Origin: Rhabditoides inermis
Taxonomy: Eukaryota > Nematoda > Chromadorea > Rhabditida > Rhabditidae
Direction: 5' to 3'
Length of the DNA: 64,000 nucleotides
Assembly (NCBI GenBank): GCA_963966185.1
Contig: CAWZYM010000403.1
Coordinates: 210,001-274,000, forward strand
Shown here: in pieces, positions 12,957 through 23,818 of the stretch
Layout of the letters: each line of letters opens with the position of its first letter
Position numbering within the stretch: the first letter of the stretch is position 1
The notes under the pieces: generated by a model
What the model was told of the DNA's origin: nothing
What the model saw: only the letters and a program-made list of their open reading frames with translations
Databases searched by the model: none
Translations under genes and position numbers: made by a program

Positions 12957-13029
12957 AGACTTCGCAGAAGTACTGGTAAAGTACTGGTATGCTTGCGCAC
13001 AAATTGTGCTCCTGGAAAATTGGAGAGGA

Positions 13030-13575
13030 CTTTATGAGAATAATTTGATCTTCTTGCTAAAACAGGTGTTGCGGTAAAAGAATAATTTGAGCTGCTTGCA
13101 AAAATAAGTGTTACGGTAGGAGAATAATTTGAGCTGCTTGCAAAAATAAGTGTTACGATAAGAGAATAATTTGATCTACTTGCAAAAATAAGTGTTACGG
13201 TAGAAGAATAATTTGAGCTGCTTGCAAAAATAGGTGTTACGGTAGGAGAATAATTTGATCTTCTTGCAAAATTAAGTGTTACGGTCGGAGAATAATTTGA
13301 GCTGCTTGCAAAAATAAGTGTTACGGTGGGAGAATAATTTGAGCTGCTTGCAAAAATAAGTGTTACGGTAGGAGAATAATTTGAGCTGCTTGCAAAAACA
13401 AGTGTTACGGTAGGAGAGTAATTTGATCTTCTTGCAAAATTAAGTGTTACGGTAGGAGAATAATTTGATCTTCTTGCAAAAATAAGTGTTACGGTAGGAT
13501 AATAATTCGAGCTGCTTGCAAAAAAAGTGTTACGTGAATAGAAAAATTTGATCTTTTTGCAAAAATAAGTGCCAC
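13030..13575. repeat. 42-bp minisatellite, about 13 units
   Basis: Tandem units of the form AATAATTTGAGCTGCTTGCA plus AAAATAAGTGTTACGGTAGG. The 42-bp period keeps a 14-codon open frame on the minus strand (repeating SNYSPTVTLIFA), which I take to be a by-product. A single diverged unit lies at 11885-11945, and an inverted array at 19255-19545. Confidence 0.92.
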
Positions 13576-13734
13576 TATCATGATATATAGAAAACGCACT
13601 GTCCGTCCAGCTGAGTTGCAGCCGAGTTTGCACTACTTTGGCTTCAATTGGTATAGTTAGAAAGAGAGTAAGTGAAAAATATACATATATAGACCTTACA
13701 CACAGTGCTTGTAAACTAGTAACTTCTCATTTGC

Positions 13735-13875
13735 AGGCGTCTCTTGTGTGCCAGGTGACGTCATCGAACCCGCCGTCCGCTCACTTTGCTTTCTTCCGCG
13801 GCGGAAGCGAGCTCACCGACCCCCAGAAATATCACCTCAGAGTCGACATTGATCACATGACAGCTCAATGTGGAA
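13735..13875 (+). pseudogene. Copy of RIG-3-like Ig exon 10 (plus strand)
   Basis: A well-preserved copy of the exon at 25090-25227, from its CAG acceptor through SSNPP, FRGGSEL and the segment coding VDIDHMTA. The last codons and the donor region have diverged. No flanking signal sequence or other exons make it a gene. Confidence 0.75.
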
Positions 13876-14379
13876 ACCACGTGTTTATCTTCTTTTTTCA
13901 ATGTTTCTCGATAACAGACACACAAACAACACACACAATTTCTCAATGCTGTACTGCTGTAAATAGAAGTTTGAGATGATATCACCAGTCATTAGTCATT
14001 TAAAGTCACAGTGGCGCTTAGTTTTTTTGACTTTGATTCATTGCAGTCATGGAAACACGAAACAAACAGAGAAAACACGAAAGAACGGAGTTTCCTCGTT
14101 ACCTACACGCTTACCAACATGTGCACGTGCGAAGTTTTTCGAACGTTGCGCTAAAACGCTTATCTAAAAAAAGAGCTCTGTGCGCATCTCGTCGATATGA
14201 GTTGGTCAGCGCATGTTATTTTAGTGTTGTGGTAACGCTCACGGTTCACGAACCGTGCTATGCCGGTTCGACACATGCAATCAGTTTCGCCAAGTTCCCA
14301 AAAGTTAAGTCGACAAGATTCTGAACAAAACAACGCATTGAAAACGAATCAAAAGAATGCAACACTTCCCTAATTACAG

Positions 14380-14490
14380 ATCAACAACGTTTACGAGGAC
14401 GACTTTGAAAGGTACAGGTGCGAGGTGAACAACCGCAAGGCGCACGCAAGCCAGCGGATCGGTGCCAGTGACCTCAAGGACCTTTTACGC
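14380..14490 (+). pseudogene. Decayed copy of RIG-3-like Ig exon 11 (plus strand)
   Basis: After an ATTACAG acceptor the frame codes EDDFERYRCEVNNRKAHASQ, matching the parent exon 11 with substitutions. The final part is disrupted. It abuts block F of cdo copy 2. Confidence 0.75.
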
Positions 14491-14936
14491 TCTTGCGTCA
14501 CTTTGCGTCAATTGTTCGTAGTGACTCTTGTCTGTCCATCGAGACTGGTTCATTTCTATGATTCCGTGACATCATTTGGCCAGATTTCCAATCTACGGTA
14601 CACTTGTCTATGTTCCAATCGTTGTTGGTCATATAGTATGCGCTATTCTTCAGAGATTTTGGTTGTGTATCGTGTATGTGTATGTTATGGTCATAATAAG
14701 GAATCATTTCCTCATAACTGTCACGTAATTTGAGTGTAATCATCTATGTATGTTTACAAAACAAACAAAAAAACTCGCGTGGAGATGAAAATGTGTACAT
14801 TACTGATATATGGCTCAGCAAGACTCTTTATTGCACTGATTATGGAATGGCGGGGGAAAGAAGGCGGAGCGAAGGTGGGCGGGGCGTAGGTGGGCGGGGC
14901 GTAGACGGCCCATAGACGGCCTTCCTTGTTTCCCCT

Positions 14937-17298
14937 TTAGTCCACCCTGCGGCCATACATGGTCGTGAAAGTGACGGACGCCTCGGTTCTCTGGCCAGTG
15001 CGCTGAAAATAATGAAGATGATTCAGATTTACTTTCGCAGCAGTCAGGACGAGCGTTTTTGAATTTTGATTCGCATTCATATCACGATTCCAAAACGCTG
15101 CGATAAGGAACTATCACACGAGATTATTCGCCCAATTCACGACAGTTGTCGGACAAAGCAGAACTAGTTGAAATGCTCTTTAGAGATTTGGAGAGCGCCA
15201 TTGCGATAGTTTCTGATAAAGCTCGCCGTCAATATGTGGTGTGAAAAATGCGGATTTCCATGCTATCCCTTCAAAACACGGAATTGCTTCCAAATATATT
15301 GACCACACCCATCTGCCATTCTCTATACCTCGTCAAACATGTTGCATGTGTCGTAGGGAGGGATGTAGAGGTGGAGGGAAACTGAGCCATTCGAGTGCGA
15401 CGGGTTCTCCATGCGATGCAGACCGAGCTCATCTCAAATCAATACAATCAATACTCCACATCTTTATCATTCTGCGTCGATCAATCATAAAGAAAGTGAA
15501 AAACGTGATGAAATGTATGTTGAACAACCCAGTTTCGGCTCCTATCACCTGACTGGATTGTTCGGACAGTCTCATGCGAGGCGGAGCACTCATCAGAGAT
15601 GACCACGCATGAGAGGTTAACACAAACACATAAGACAAGGACAACAACAAACATATACTAGTTAGTAAAGATTATAAAATAATGATCAAAACAACAAATA
15701 ACTCATATGGAAGAGCCGTTGTGAAGAGAATATGTGCGGGGAAGAGTAGATGCGGCAGCGGCAATCGGTGCGATAAGACTAGGGGGCGCAGACAATGCGC
15801 GACTGTGGGTCAGCGGGTAATGAGTGAGAGACAAGAGAGAGGCATAGTAGCAGACAGTTCTAGTTTGGCGCGCCATAATTATTAGAATTACTTTATTAGT
15901 GATAGAACATCAGACACACCACGAATGTTATGTTTCACCATCATTGATTTATTCCGCATAACTAATTTACAGAATTCTAATTCTACTTTTCTCTGCGGAT
16001 ACTCATTTTTGAGAAAGTTGCACACTAACTGTTTGCATCTAGCTTTGAAGGAAGATGTTTCTGTGCATGTTCTGAATATGCGTGTGAGTTCACCATTCAT
16101 TGTGTTCCAACCCACTGACATTTTTATATTAGAATTGTAATTCGGATATCTGACTACTTCGAAATTGTAATCGTCTGTCTTGTTATATAATTCCACTGAG
16201 AACTGGTTATGTGCCTTTGAAATATTCAAATCCAAGAAGATTGCATTATTTGGTCCGATGTTCGTTTGTTCTAGTGTGAGGGAACTATGGTATACACTGT
16301 CAACTGTTCTTTGCAAAGCATCATTTGTAGGATTATGGACAATCAATAGATCATCCATATACCTATATGCTTTGAAACCAGACTTGAAAACATTTTCATT
16401 TACTTTAACGTATTCGAATTCCATGAAAGAAAGGGTTAGGTCTGCCAACGATGGAGAGGCATTGTTTCCCTGAGGTATACCGGATGTTTGCTTGAAAAGT
16501 TTATCTCCATAAATTGCAAAACTGTTGTGAAGAATATATTGAATCATGAATTTCACATCTACTGGTGTATATTTGTTTCTAGTTGCATTGTTCTCATCAT
16601 TAGAATAATAAGCCTTTTTATAACCAGAAACAATGTACCTTTTCCCGCTATTGTTAAAACATAAGTCTACAAGTTTGAACATATTCTGCATGACAACTCC
16701 ATGGGGAAGATTTGTGAACAGACTAGCAAAATCAGCACAATAGAGGTCTTTATGCTGTTTATTTGTGATATTGTTGATGGAATTGATTGCCTCTTGGCTG
16801 TTTTTGATTGACCAGTATATTTCGGTATTGTTACGCTGTCTGATCAATTTACAATAATTAGCAAAATGTGATTTGAGATGGGATAGTATCAACTGCAATT
16901 CTAATGAAATTGGTTTGAGACTACTATTAAAAGCTCCAGTGATAAATCGAAATTTAATTGGGTTTTTATGCATTTTTGGGATGGCATAAATACTAGGTAA
17001 TGTTCTATTATCAGCCTATGTGTGATTACGCTACTTTCTCAGGTTTTGTTATCTCAGGTTTTTGTCGAACTTGCACGTTCCTCTCTCTCTCTCTCTTTTT
17101 CTCTCTCTCTCTCTCTCTTTCGGACTACGAATGTTCTTGCTACGCTACCGTAGTCTACTAGCATATCATTGCGCGGCGCGCGAATGGGGCAAATCGGGAA
17201 ATTGCGTGACCAAACCGCTAATGATGAGAGAACGAGTGTATATGAGAGAGAAGAGAGCGAGAGAGAGAGAGAGAGCGAGAGAGGGCGAGAGAGAGAGA

Positions 17299-17339
<41 letters not shown>

Positions 17340-18243
17340 GGTAGGGTGGAAGATGAACTATGAATATAGCCACGTACCGCTCATGTAGGACACTTGGTTC
17401 TTCTCGTAGACTTTCGACTCGATCTTCGTCATGGGATGACACTGAAATGACATCACTCTAAAAAGGGAAACTTTTGAATCTCTCTAAAGTCTTAAGTAGA
17501 TGGATGTTGGACGGGATTTCTGATGTATGTGATTCATTTTTTTCCCGGCAGATGAAGTTTTTTGCTGTTGTTTAATATAGAAAGAAGATAAAGTGAAAGA
17601 ACCAGAAGGCAGAAGGGTGACTGGAGGTGGAGAGTTGAGACTGACTTACCTCGCTCTGTGGCTGATGGTCCGCAGGCCACTCGTACTTGGTCTCCAGCAG
17701 AGAGCCGTGCAGCATCTTCACGAAACAGTGCGCGTCCGTATGGTCATGGATGCTGCAACGCGAGTCAAAAGAACTGGACCTTTCGCCAAAGTTTGTATGC
17801 CTGGGACTCCTAGGTGCTTTGCAGTTTTTTCCCATCACAGTCAGTCACCTCAATGTTCCCTAAAGACGAATACAAATATGCAAATTACCTGCTCGCCATT
17901 CCGGGTCCCCAGCACAGAATCATCAGGTTGTACTTGCCATTTCCGGTGTCGACCAGGTTGCGAGTGTACCTATACGAAAAAAGAGTCTTCATTATACCCA
18001 TAAACGGTCTCGCTCACTTGTGATCGTCCCAGCACACATACTGCGCCCAATCGGCCTTGTTCGACTCGTAGCTTTCGAGCAGCTTCCTCACCTGATATGC
18101 AAATGAGATAGATAAGAGAGGGTGATAGTGTGATAGACGGAGACAGAGAGAGTTGGTGATAGTCGCACCATGTCCTTGTCGACGACGTAGTCAGCGAAGA
18201 TGGTTCGCAGCTCACGCTTGAGATCCTCAAGACACGACACCAT
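14937..18243 (-). CDS. Cysteine dioxygenase, copy 2
   Basis: Minus-strand duplicate of cdo-1, 188 aa, open throughout. Exons: 18243-18169, 18091-18018, 17969-17889, 17752-17650, 17441-17378, 15432-15329, 15002-14937. It keeps SIHDH, the Cys after DAH, GLHR and SLHLY, so it should be catalytically competent. It is very close to copy 3; one visible difference is Tyr for Asp in the exon 1 motif FADDVV, another a His for Asp after VKML. Like copy 3 it ends 15 codons earlier than copy 1. Intron 5 is enlarged by a 1.5-kb Penelope-like RT insertion absent from copy 3. The promoter has a TATA-like TTATAC near 18293, and the upstream sequence mirrors that of copy 3. Confidence 0.9.
15489..17017 (-). 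mobile_element. Penelope-like (GIY-less) reverse transcriptase insertion
   Basis: One open frame (16973-15888; it also stays open upstream to IPKMHKNP) encodes an RT with IPKMHKNP and [17 protein letters not shown] and a YMDD box, then the FLDLNIS and late R-rich motifs typical of Penelope-like or closely related RTs. No endonuclease domain is visible, so it is 5'-truncated or of an EN-less type. Comparing intron 5 of cdo copies 2 and 3 gives precise borders: copy 3 lacks all of it. Any target-site duplication is at most 2 bp. Confidence 0.78.
17239..17339. repeat. (GA)n tract in cdo copy 2 intron 5
   Basis: Long GA tract with a few GC interruptions, mirrored by the CT tract at 21184-21255 in copy 3. 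Confidence 0.9.
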
Positions 18244-18539
18244 GGTAGCTATCACGCTTGGAGTGATTGGATAACGGAGCGTGGAGAGAGCCTTTTATAC
18301 ACCAATCAGAGTCGCGCGCTCCTCCTCCTGGCTAAGCTGGTATGCGGAAAAGATTTTGCAATAACGATGAAAAAGTGTAATGTAATGTAATGTTCATCGT
18401 ATTTGACAAGGATAGGCATAGACGAGAGCAAAACAAATTCTAACTCTGTGTGAATGAAAAGTATAAATGAGTATTCGACAATTAAAAAACAAAAACAAAA
18501 AAAGATTGTATTGACATTTGACGCAAAGCGTAAAGTGAC

Positions 18540-18640
18540 GCACTGGCTTTCTTGAAGTCGATCTGCTGTCTGGTGTTCGCCTTGCGGCTGTTCACCTCGC
18601 ACCGATACTCTCCGTCCTCGTCAAGTTCGTGAATCTGCAA
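18540..18640 (-). pseudogene. Copy of RIG-3-like Ig exon 11 (minus strand)
   Basis: Matches the parent exon 11 on the minus strand (GEYRCEVNSRKA-like) with several substitutions. It lies just upstream of cdo copy 2 and mirrors 19943-20038 upstream of copy 3, so it belongs to the inverted-repeat arm. Confidence 0.75.
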
Positions 18641-18643
18641 TCA

Positions 18644-19254
18644 GGAAAGTGTCATGCTGTTTTTTTTAATATTTGTGAGATTGGTCATTTGTTATTTTAT
18701 CTGTTTTTGTTCAGAATATCATCTACTTAATATCACTGTTTGGGCATACATTGTGATTTGTTTGTTTGTTGACAGTGATTTTTGATTTCCGATTTCTCGG
18801 GGGTACGGTAAGCGTACAGTAATAATGAAGTCACGCCATGGTGTTTGATCTGCTCTTACAGTTCTATTTCTATTGATATCAGCGACTTTTTGCAAAAAGA
18901 AATTGCAAAATCTTTGTCATCCCATTGACTCATTTGATATTTAAACAAAGTTTGATTGACTGGTGATAACGAAGATCGAATCAACTTCCTGTTTTTATTG
19001 CAACATTAAGAAATTGGGTGTGTGCGATTGAATACGGGGTCCTTCTTGTCGAGAACAAGATAGGGTTCTTGGATGACGACAGCAGAGCTAGTTGGGTTGG
19101 GTGGCGTCGGACGTCTTGAACTCCGTTCTTGAGTCCGTAGATGGTGCTGTGACGCCTTGGGGCTACCATGAGAGTGGATTGCCACACTACAGGGGATGGG
19201 TGAGTTTAACAAGAATGGTTGACACCGAAGATCAAAACAAAGTTCTATCTCGAT
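18644..19254. other. Spacer at the centre of the inverted repeat
   Basis: Unique sequence between the two arms, with only short incidental frames. I see no gene. Confidence 0.4.
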
Positions 19255-19545
19255 CGCAAAGATCAAATTATTCTAATACCGTAACACTTATTTTTGCAAG
19301 AAGATCAAGTTATTCTCCTACCGTAACACTTATTTTTGCAAGCAGCTCAAATTATTCTCTTACCGTAACACTTATTTTCGCAAGCATCTCAAAATATTTT
19401 CTACCGTAACACTTAATTTTGCAAGAAGATCAAATTATTCTCCTACCGTAACACTTAATTTTGCAAGAAGATCAAATCATTCTCCTACCTTAACACTTAT
19501 TTTTTCTAGCAGGTCAATTTATTCTCCTATTGTATCAGTATAGAT
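19255..19545. repeat. 42-bp minisatellite, inverted second array
   Basis: About seven units of the 13030-13575 repeat in the opposite orientation (CTCCTACCGTAACACTTATT plus TTTGCAAG). It lies between the two cdo arms. Confidence 0.9.
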
Positions 19546-19589
19546 ACAGTAGACTAAACAGTCTATGCTATGAAGTGTAAGCTACTCAC

Positions 19590-19652
19590 CGACCCACAGA
19601 AGTATCACCTCAGAGTCGACATTGATCACATGAAAGCTCATCTCAAGGTGGG
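19590..19652 (+). pseudogene. 3' part of RIG-3-like Ig exon 10
   Basis: Codes LTDPQKYHLRVDIDHM and ends at a good donor (AAG|GTGGGA) as in the parent exon. The 5' half and acceptor are missing, so the relic starts inside the exon. Confidence 0.75.
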
Positions 19653-19942
19653 ACCACGTGTTTATTTTTTCTCATTTTCTCTCGATAACACACAAACAAC
19701 ACACCACTATTTCTCAATGCTTTACTGCTGTAAATAGAAGTTTGAGTCATTGGAACGTCAGAGATCTTGATTGACATGTGCGTAAAACCCCCTAATTCTC
19801 AACAATGATAACGAAAAATCGGAAGTAAGATGTCACCGTCAACAAATAAATGAATCATTATAAGTTGTTCGAAATTCAGAACGAAAAAGGAATAATTGAA
19901 AAAAAAACGTAATTAAAAAGTACAATACCTTCCTAATTGCAG

Positions 19943-20040
19943 ATCTACGACGTGGACGAAGACGATTTTAGAGAGTATCGGTGCGAGGTGAACAACCGCA
20001 AGGCGAACGCCAGACAGCAGATCGACCTCAAGGAAGCCAG
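19943..20040 (+). pseudogene. Copy of RIG-3-like Ig exon 11 (plus strand)
   Basis: Open copy with acceptor and donor context kept. It codes DVDEDDFREYRCEVNNRKA, close to the parent. With 19590-19652 it could still splice to give two adjoining Ig exons, but no upstream or downstream exons of that gene are present. Confidence 0.75.
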
Positions 20041-20220
20041 TGCGTCACTTTTACGGTCTTGCGTCAAATGTCAATACATACGTTTTGTTATGAATTGTCG
20101 CATATTCATTCATACTTCTTTATTCACACAGAAATGTGTTTACATTCTTTCATAGTTATTGCAAAATCATCGCCGCCTACCCGGATAGCCAGGAGGAGGA
20201 GCGCGCGACTCCGAGTGGTG

Positions 20221-20227
20221 TATAAAA
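20221..20227 (+). promoter_or_regulatory. TATA box of cdo copy 3
   Basis: TATAAAA about 56 bp before the start codon, followed by GTTATCCAATCACTCC. Copy 2 has the mirrored counterpart, and copy 1 keeps only the CCAATCA part. Confidence 0.65.
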
Positions 20228-20276
20228 GGCTCTCTCCACGCTCCGTTATCCAATCACTCCAAGCGTGATAGCTACC

Positions 20277-21187
20277 ATGGTGTCGTGTCTTGAGGATCTC
20301 AAGCGTGAGCTGCGAACCATCTTCGCTGACGACGTCGTCGACAAGGACATGGTGCGACTATCACCAACTTTCTCTGTCTCCGTCTATCACACTATCACCC
20401 TCTCTTATCTATCTCATTTGCATATCAGGTGAGGAAGCTGCTCGAAAGCTACGAGTCGAACAAGGCCGATTGGGCGCAGTATGTGTGCTGGGACGATCAC
20501 AAGTGAGCGATTCCATTTATGGGTATAACAAAGACTCTTTTTCGTATAGGTACACTCGTAACCTGGTCGACACCGGAAATGGCAAGTACAACCTGATGAT
20601 TCTGTGCTGGGGACCCGGAATGGCGAGCAGGTAATTTGCATATTCGTATTCGTCTTTAGGGAATATTGAGGTGACTGACTGTGATGGGGGAACTGCAAAG
20701 CACCTAGGAGTCCCAGGCATACAAACTTTGGCGAAAGGTTCAGTTGTTTTGACTCGCGTTGCAGCATCCATGACCATACGGACGCGCACTGTTTTGTGAA
20801 GATGCTGGACGGCTCTCTCCTGGAGACCAAGTACGAGTGGCCTGCGGACCATCAGCCACAGAGCGAGGTGAGTCAGTCTCAACTCTACACCTCCAGTCAC
20901 CCTTCTGCCTTCTGGTTCTTTCACTTTACTTGCTTCACCAGCGTCTTCTTCCTATAAAAAACAAAAAAACTTCATCTGCCGGAAAAAAATGAATCACATA
21001 CAGCAGAAATCCCATCCAACATCCATCTACTTAAGACTTTAGAGAGATTCAATAGTTTTCTTTTCGAGAGTGATGTCATTTCAGTGTCATCCCATGACGA
21101 AGATCGAGTCGACAGTGTACGAGAAGAACCAAGTGTCCTACATGAGCGGTAAGTGACTATATTCATATTTCATCTTCCACCCTACCG

Positions 21188-21232
<45 letters not shown>

Positions 21233-21377
21233 CTCTCGCTCTCTCGCTCTCTTCTCCCTCATATACCCTCGTTCTCTCATCATGAGCGGTCACGCAATTT
21301 TCCGATTTGCCCCATTCGCGCGCCGCGCAATAATATGCTAGTAGACTACGGTAGCGTAGCAAGAACACTCGTAGTCC

Positions 21378-21440
<63 letters not shown>

Positions 21441-22033
21441 GGACGTGCAAGTTCGACAAAAACCTGAGATAACAAGTAGCGTAATCACACATGATTGATC
21501 GACGCAGAATGATAAAGATGTGGAGTATTGATTGTATTGATTTGAGATGAGCTCGGTCTGCATCGCATGGAGAACCCGTCGCACTCGGATGGCTCAGTTT
21601 CCCTCCACCTCTACATCCCTCCCTACGACACATGCAACATGTTTGACGAGGTACAGAGAATGGCAGATGGGTGTGGTCATAATCTTTGAAAACAATTCCG
21701 TGTTTCGAAGGAATAGCATGGAAATCCGCATTCATCAAACCACATATTGACGGCGAGCTTTATCAGAAACTATCGCAATGGCGCTCTCCCAATCTCTAAA
21801 GAGCATTTCAACTAGTTCTGCTTTGCCCGACAACTGTCGTGAATTGGGCGAAAAGTCTCGTGTGATAGTTCCTTATCGCAGCGTTTTGGAATCGTCATAT
21901 GATTGTGAATAAAAGCTCAAAAACGCTCGTCTCGACTGCTGCGAAAGTTCATGTTCATTATTTTCAGCGCACTGGCCAGAGAACCGAGGCGTCCGTCACT
22001 TTCACGACCATGTATGGCCGCAGGGTGGACTGA
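20277..22033 (+). CDS. Cysteine dioxygenase, copy 3
   Basis: Plus-strand duplicate, 188 aa, all frames open. Exons: 20277-20351, 20429-20502, 20550-20630, 20765-20867, 21085-21148, 21547-21650, 21968-22033. The predicted iron ligands are in SIHDH and GLHR, with the Cys and Tyr of the crosslink also present. It diverges from copy 2 head to head across a spacer, and both coding regions and introns align between the arms. The stop falls just after GRRVD, so it lacks the tail of copy 1. The exon 6 acceptor is TTTGAG as in the other copies. It is intact by inspection; whether all three are expressed cannot be told from sequence. Confidence 0.92.
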
Positions 22034-22119
22034 AGGGGAAACCAGGAGGGCCGTCTATGGGCCGTCTACGCCCCGCCCACATACGCCCCGCCCACCTTCG
22101 CTCCGCCTTCTTTCCCCCG

Positions 22120-22500
22120 CCATTCCATAATCAGTGCAATAAAAAGTCTTGACAAGCCATATCGATATCAGTCATGTAAACATTTTTATCTCCACACGAG
22201 TTTTTTGTTTGTTTTGTAAACATGCATAGATGATTACACTCAAATTACGTGACAATTATGAGGAAATGATTCCTTATTATGACCATAACATACACATACA
22301 CAACCAAAATCTCTGAAGAATAGCGCATACTATACGACTCACGACGATTGGAACATAGACAAGTGTACCGTAGATTGGGAATCTGGCCAATTGATGTCAC
22401 GGAGTCATAGAAATGAACCAGTCTCGATGGACAGACAAGAGTCACTTCGAACATTTCCTGTTCTTTCCTCTCTCCATATCCGTTAGGTCCTATCCGGAAC
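22120..22500. other. cdo copy 3 downstream flank with block F
   Basis: AATAAAAAG near 22138 is the likely poly(A) signal of copy 3. 22220-22450 is block F, matching 14500-14740 inverted and 10400-10560 and 23425-23640 direct. No gene. Confidence 0.6.
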
Positions 22501-22590
22501 ACTTCATTCTTCCGTTTTTCAATCTTCCTAGCGAATCACGTGTTTATCTTTTTCCGTTGTTTATTTATCGATAACACACACACGCGCGCA

Positions 22591-23193
22591 GGGGGTCCAA
22601 GCTGCCCGCGCGCGCTGGTTCTGCACACGTTTGGACATTCGTGCGCACCGCGCGCAAAACTCAAAACTGCGATGCGCCCTTATCAGGAAACTATTTTCAG
22701 ATCATGATGGTTCGAATGACACCTTGTTTCCCAAATTCGGTCAACATATTTTTGTAATCGCTCTAGTGATATGCTAAAAACTCGTACAGAGATGATCTTT
22801 AGTTCAAAACATGCGTTATGATTGTGTCCACCCTGCTGTTCGGTTTAGCATATCAAAGCAATTGATAGCGCATCAGAATATCACAAAAGGTGATTGCGCT
22901 CATCCACTCTCATGACTGTTCGCCGTCTGCCTCTCTCGAGAGCGCGCGCTCTCTGCGCACCCTCTCACTTTCCTGCGCGATTCGAGTAGTCGATAATCAA
23001 GCAGCCGGTAGGGGTGATAGGGCGAAAAAGTGGCTATTTTCGTCGCGCAACGAAATGCCATAGAAGGAATACGGTTGAGAATTTCGGAAAACAAATGTGA
23101 AATATGATACCATACACACACATCAGACAATCAAGTGAGCCTGAGTGGGTCGATTTTGAGCAAGTTGAAAAATCAGCTTGGACCCCCAGTGGA
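22591..23193. mobile_element. About 600-bp TIR element, non-autonomous
   Basis: The ends GGGGGTCCAAGCTG and CAGCTTGGACCCCC are perfect inverted repeats. The interior has no convincing ORF. It interrupts the junction between the cdo copy 3 unit and the parent RIG-3-like gene. I could not fix a target-site duplication. Confidence 0.6.
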
Positions 23194-23644
23194 CATGGCG
23201 ACTCCCGAATGGCGGCTCTCTTGACCATATTCTCACCAACCGCAAGTACCTGGGTCGTCCCGCCGTTGAAGCGACGACCGTATTCCGCGATCGACCACAG
23301 ATACCGGTTCGACCATACACCTTCTCCATGTCTGTTAATTTGTTGTGCCATACTCTAGATGTGAAAAAAACACATTATGTATGGTTTTTATCCATGTAAT
23401 CTCTTTCACACACCACAACATTGCATAGATGAGTACACACTCAAAGTGACGTGACAATTATGAGCGAATGATGTCATTCCTTAATATGATAACACGCACA
23501 CATACACACAACCAAAATCTCTGAAGAATAGCGAATACTATATGACCAATGACGATTGGAACATAGACAAGTGTACCGTAGAATGGGAGTCTGGCCAATT
23601 GCAGTGACGTAGTCATCGAAGTGGACCAGGCCTGATATGACATG

Positions 23645-23781
23645 TTAGAGAAGCACAAGGAGAAGGAGCAGAGAGCAGCCAGCGAGAGTGGAGGAGGAGA
23701 CAGAGTCACGCAGCTTGTGGTCGCCCTCTGTTCGCGCCGTGATCTCCACCTAGAAGGGAGGTTTGAGAGAGAGAAGGAGGG

Positions 23782-23818
<37 letters not shown>

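Noticed and set aside
12932..13633. A 233-codon minus-strand frame of 14-residue repeats
   Set aside because: It is a 42-bp minisatellite whose period happens to be a multiple of three; no start context, signal or homology.
23034..23351. Minus-strand frame with VWSNRYLWSIAEYGRR
   Set aside because: It could be a retroelement relic, but it is short, crosses the end of a TIR element and matches no motif I can name.
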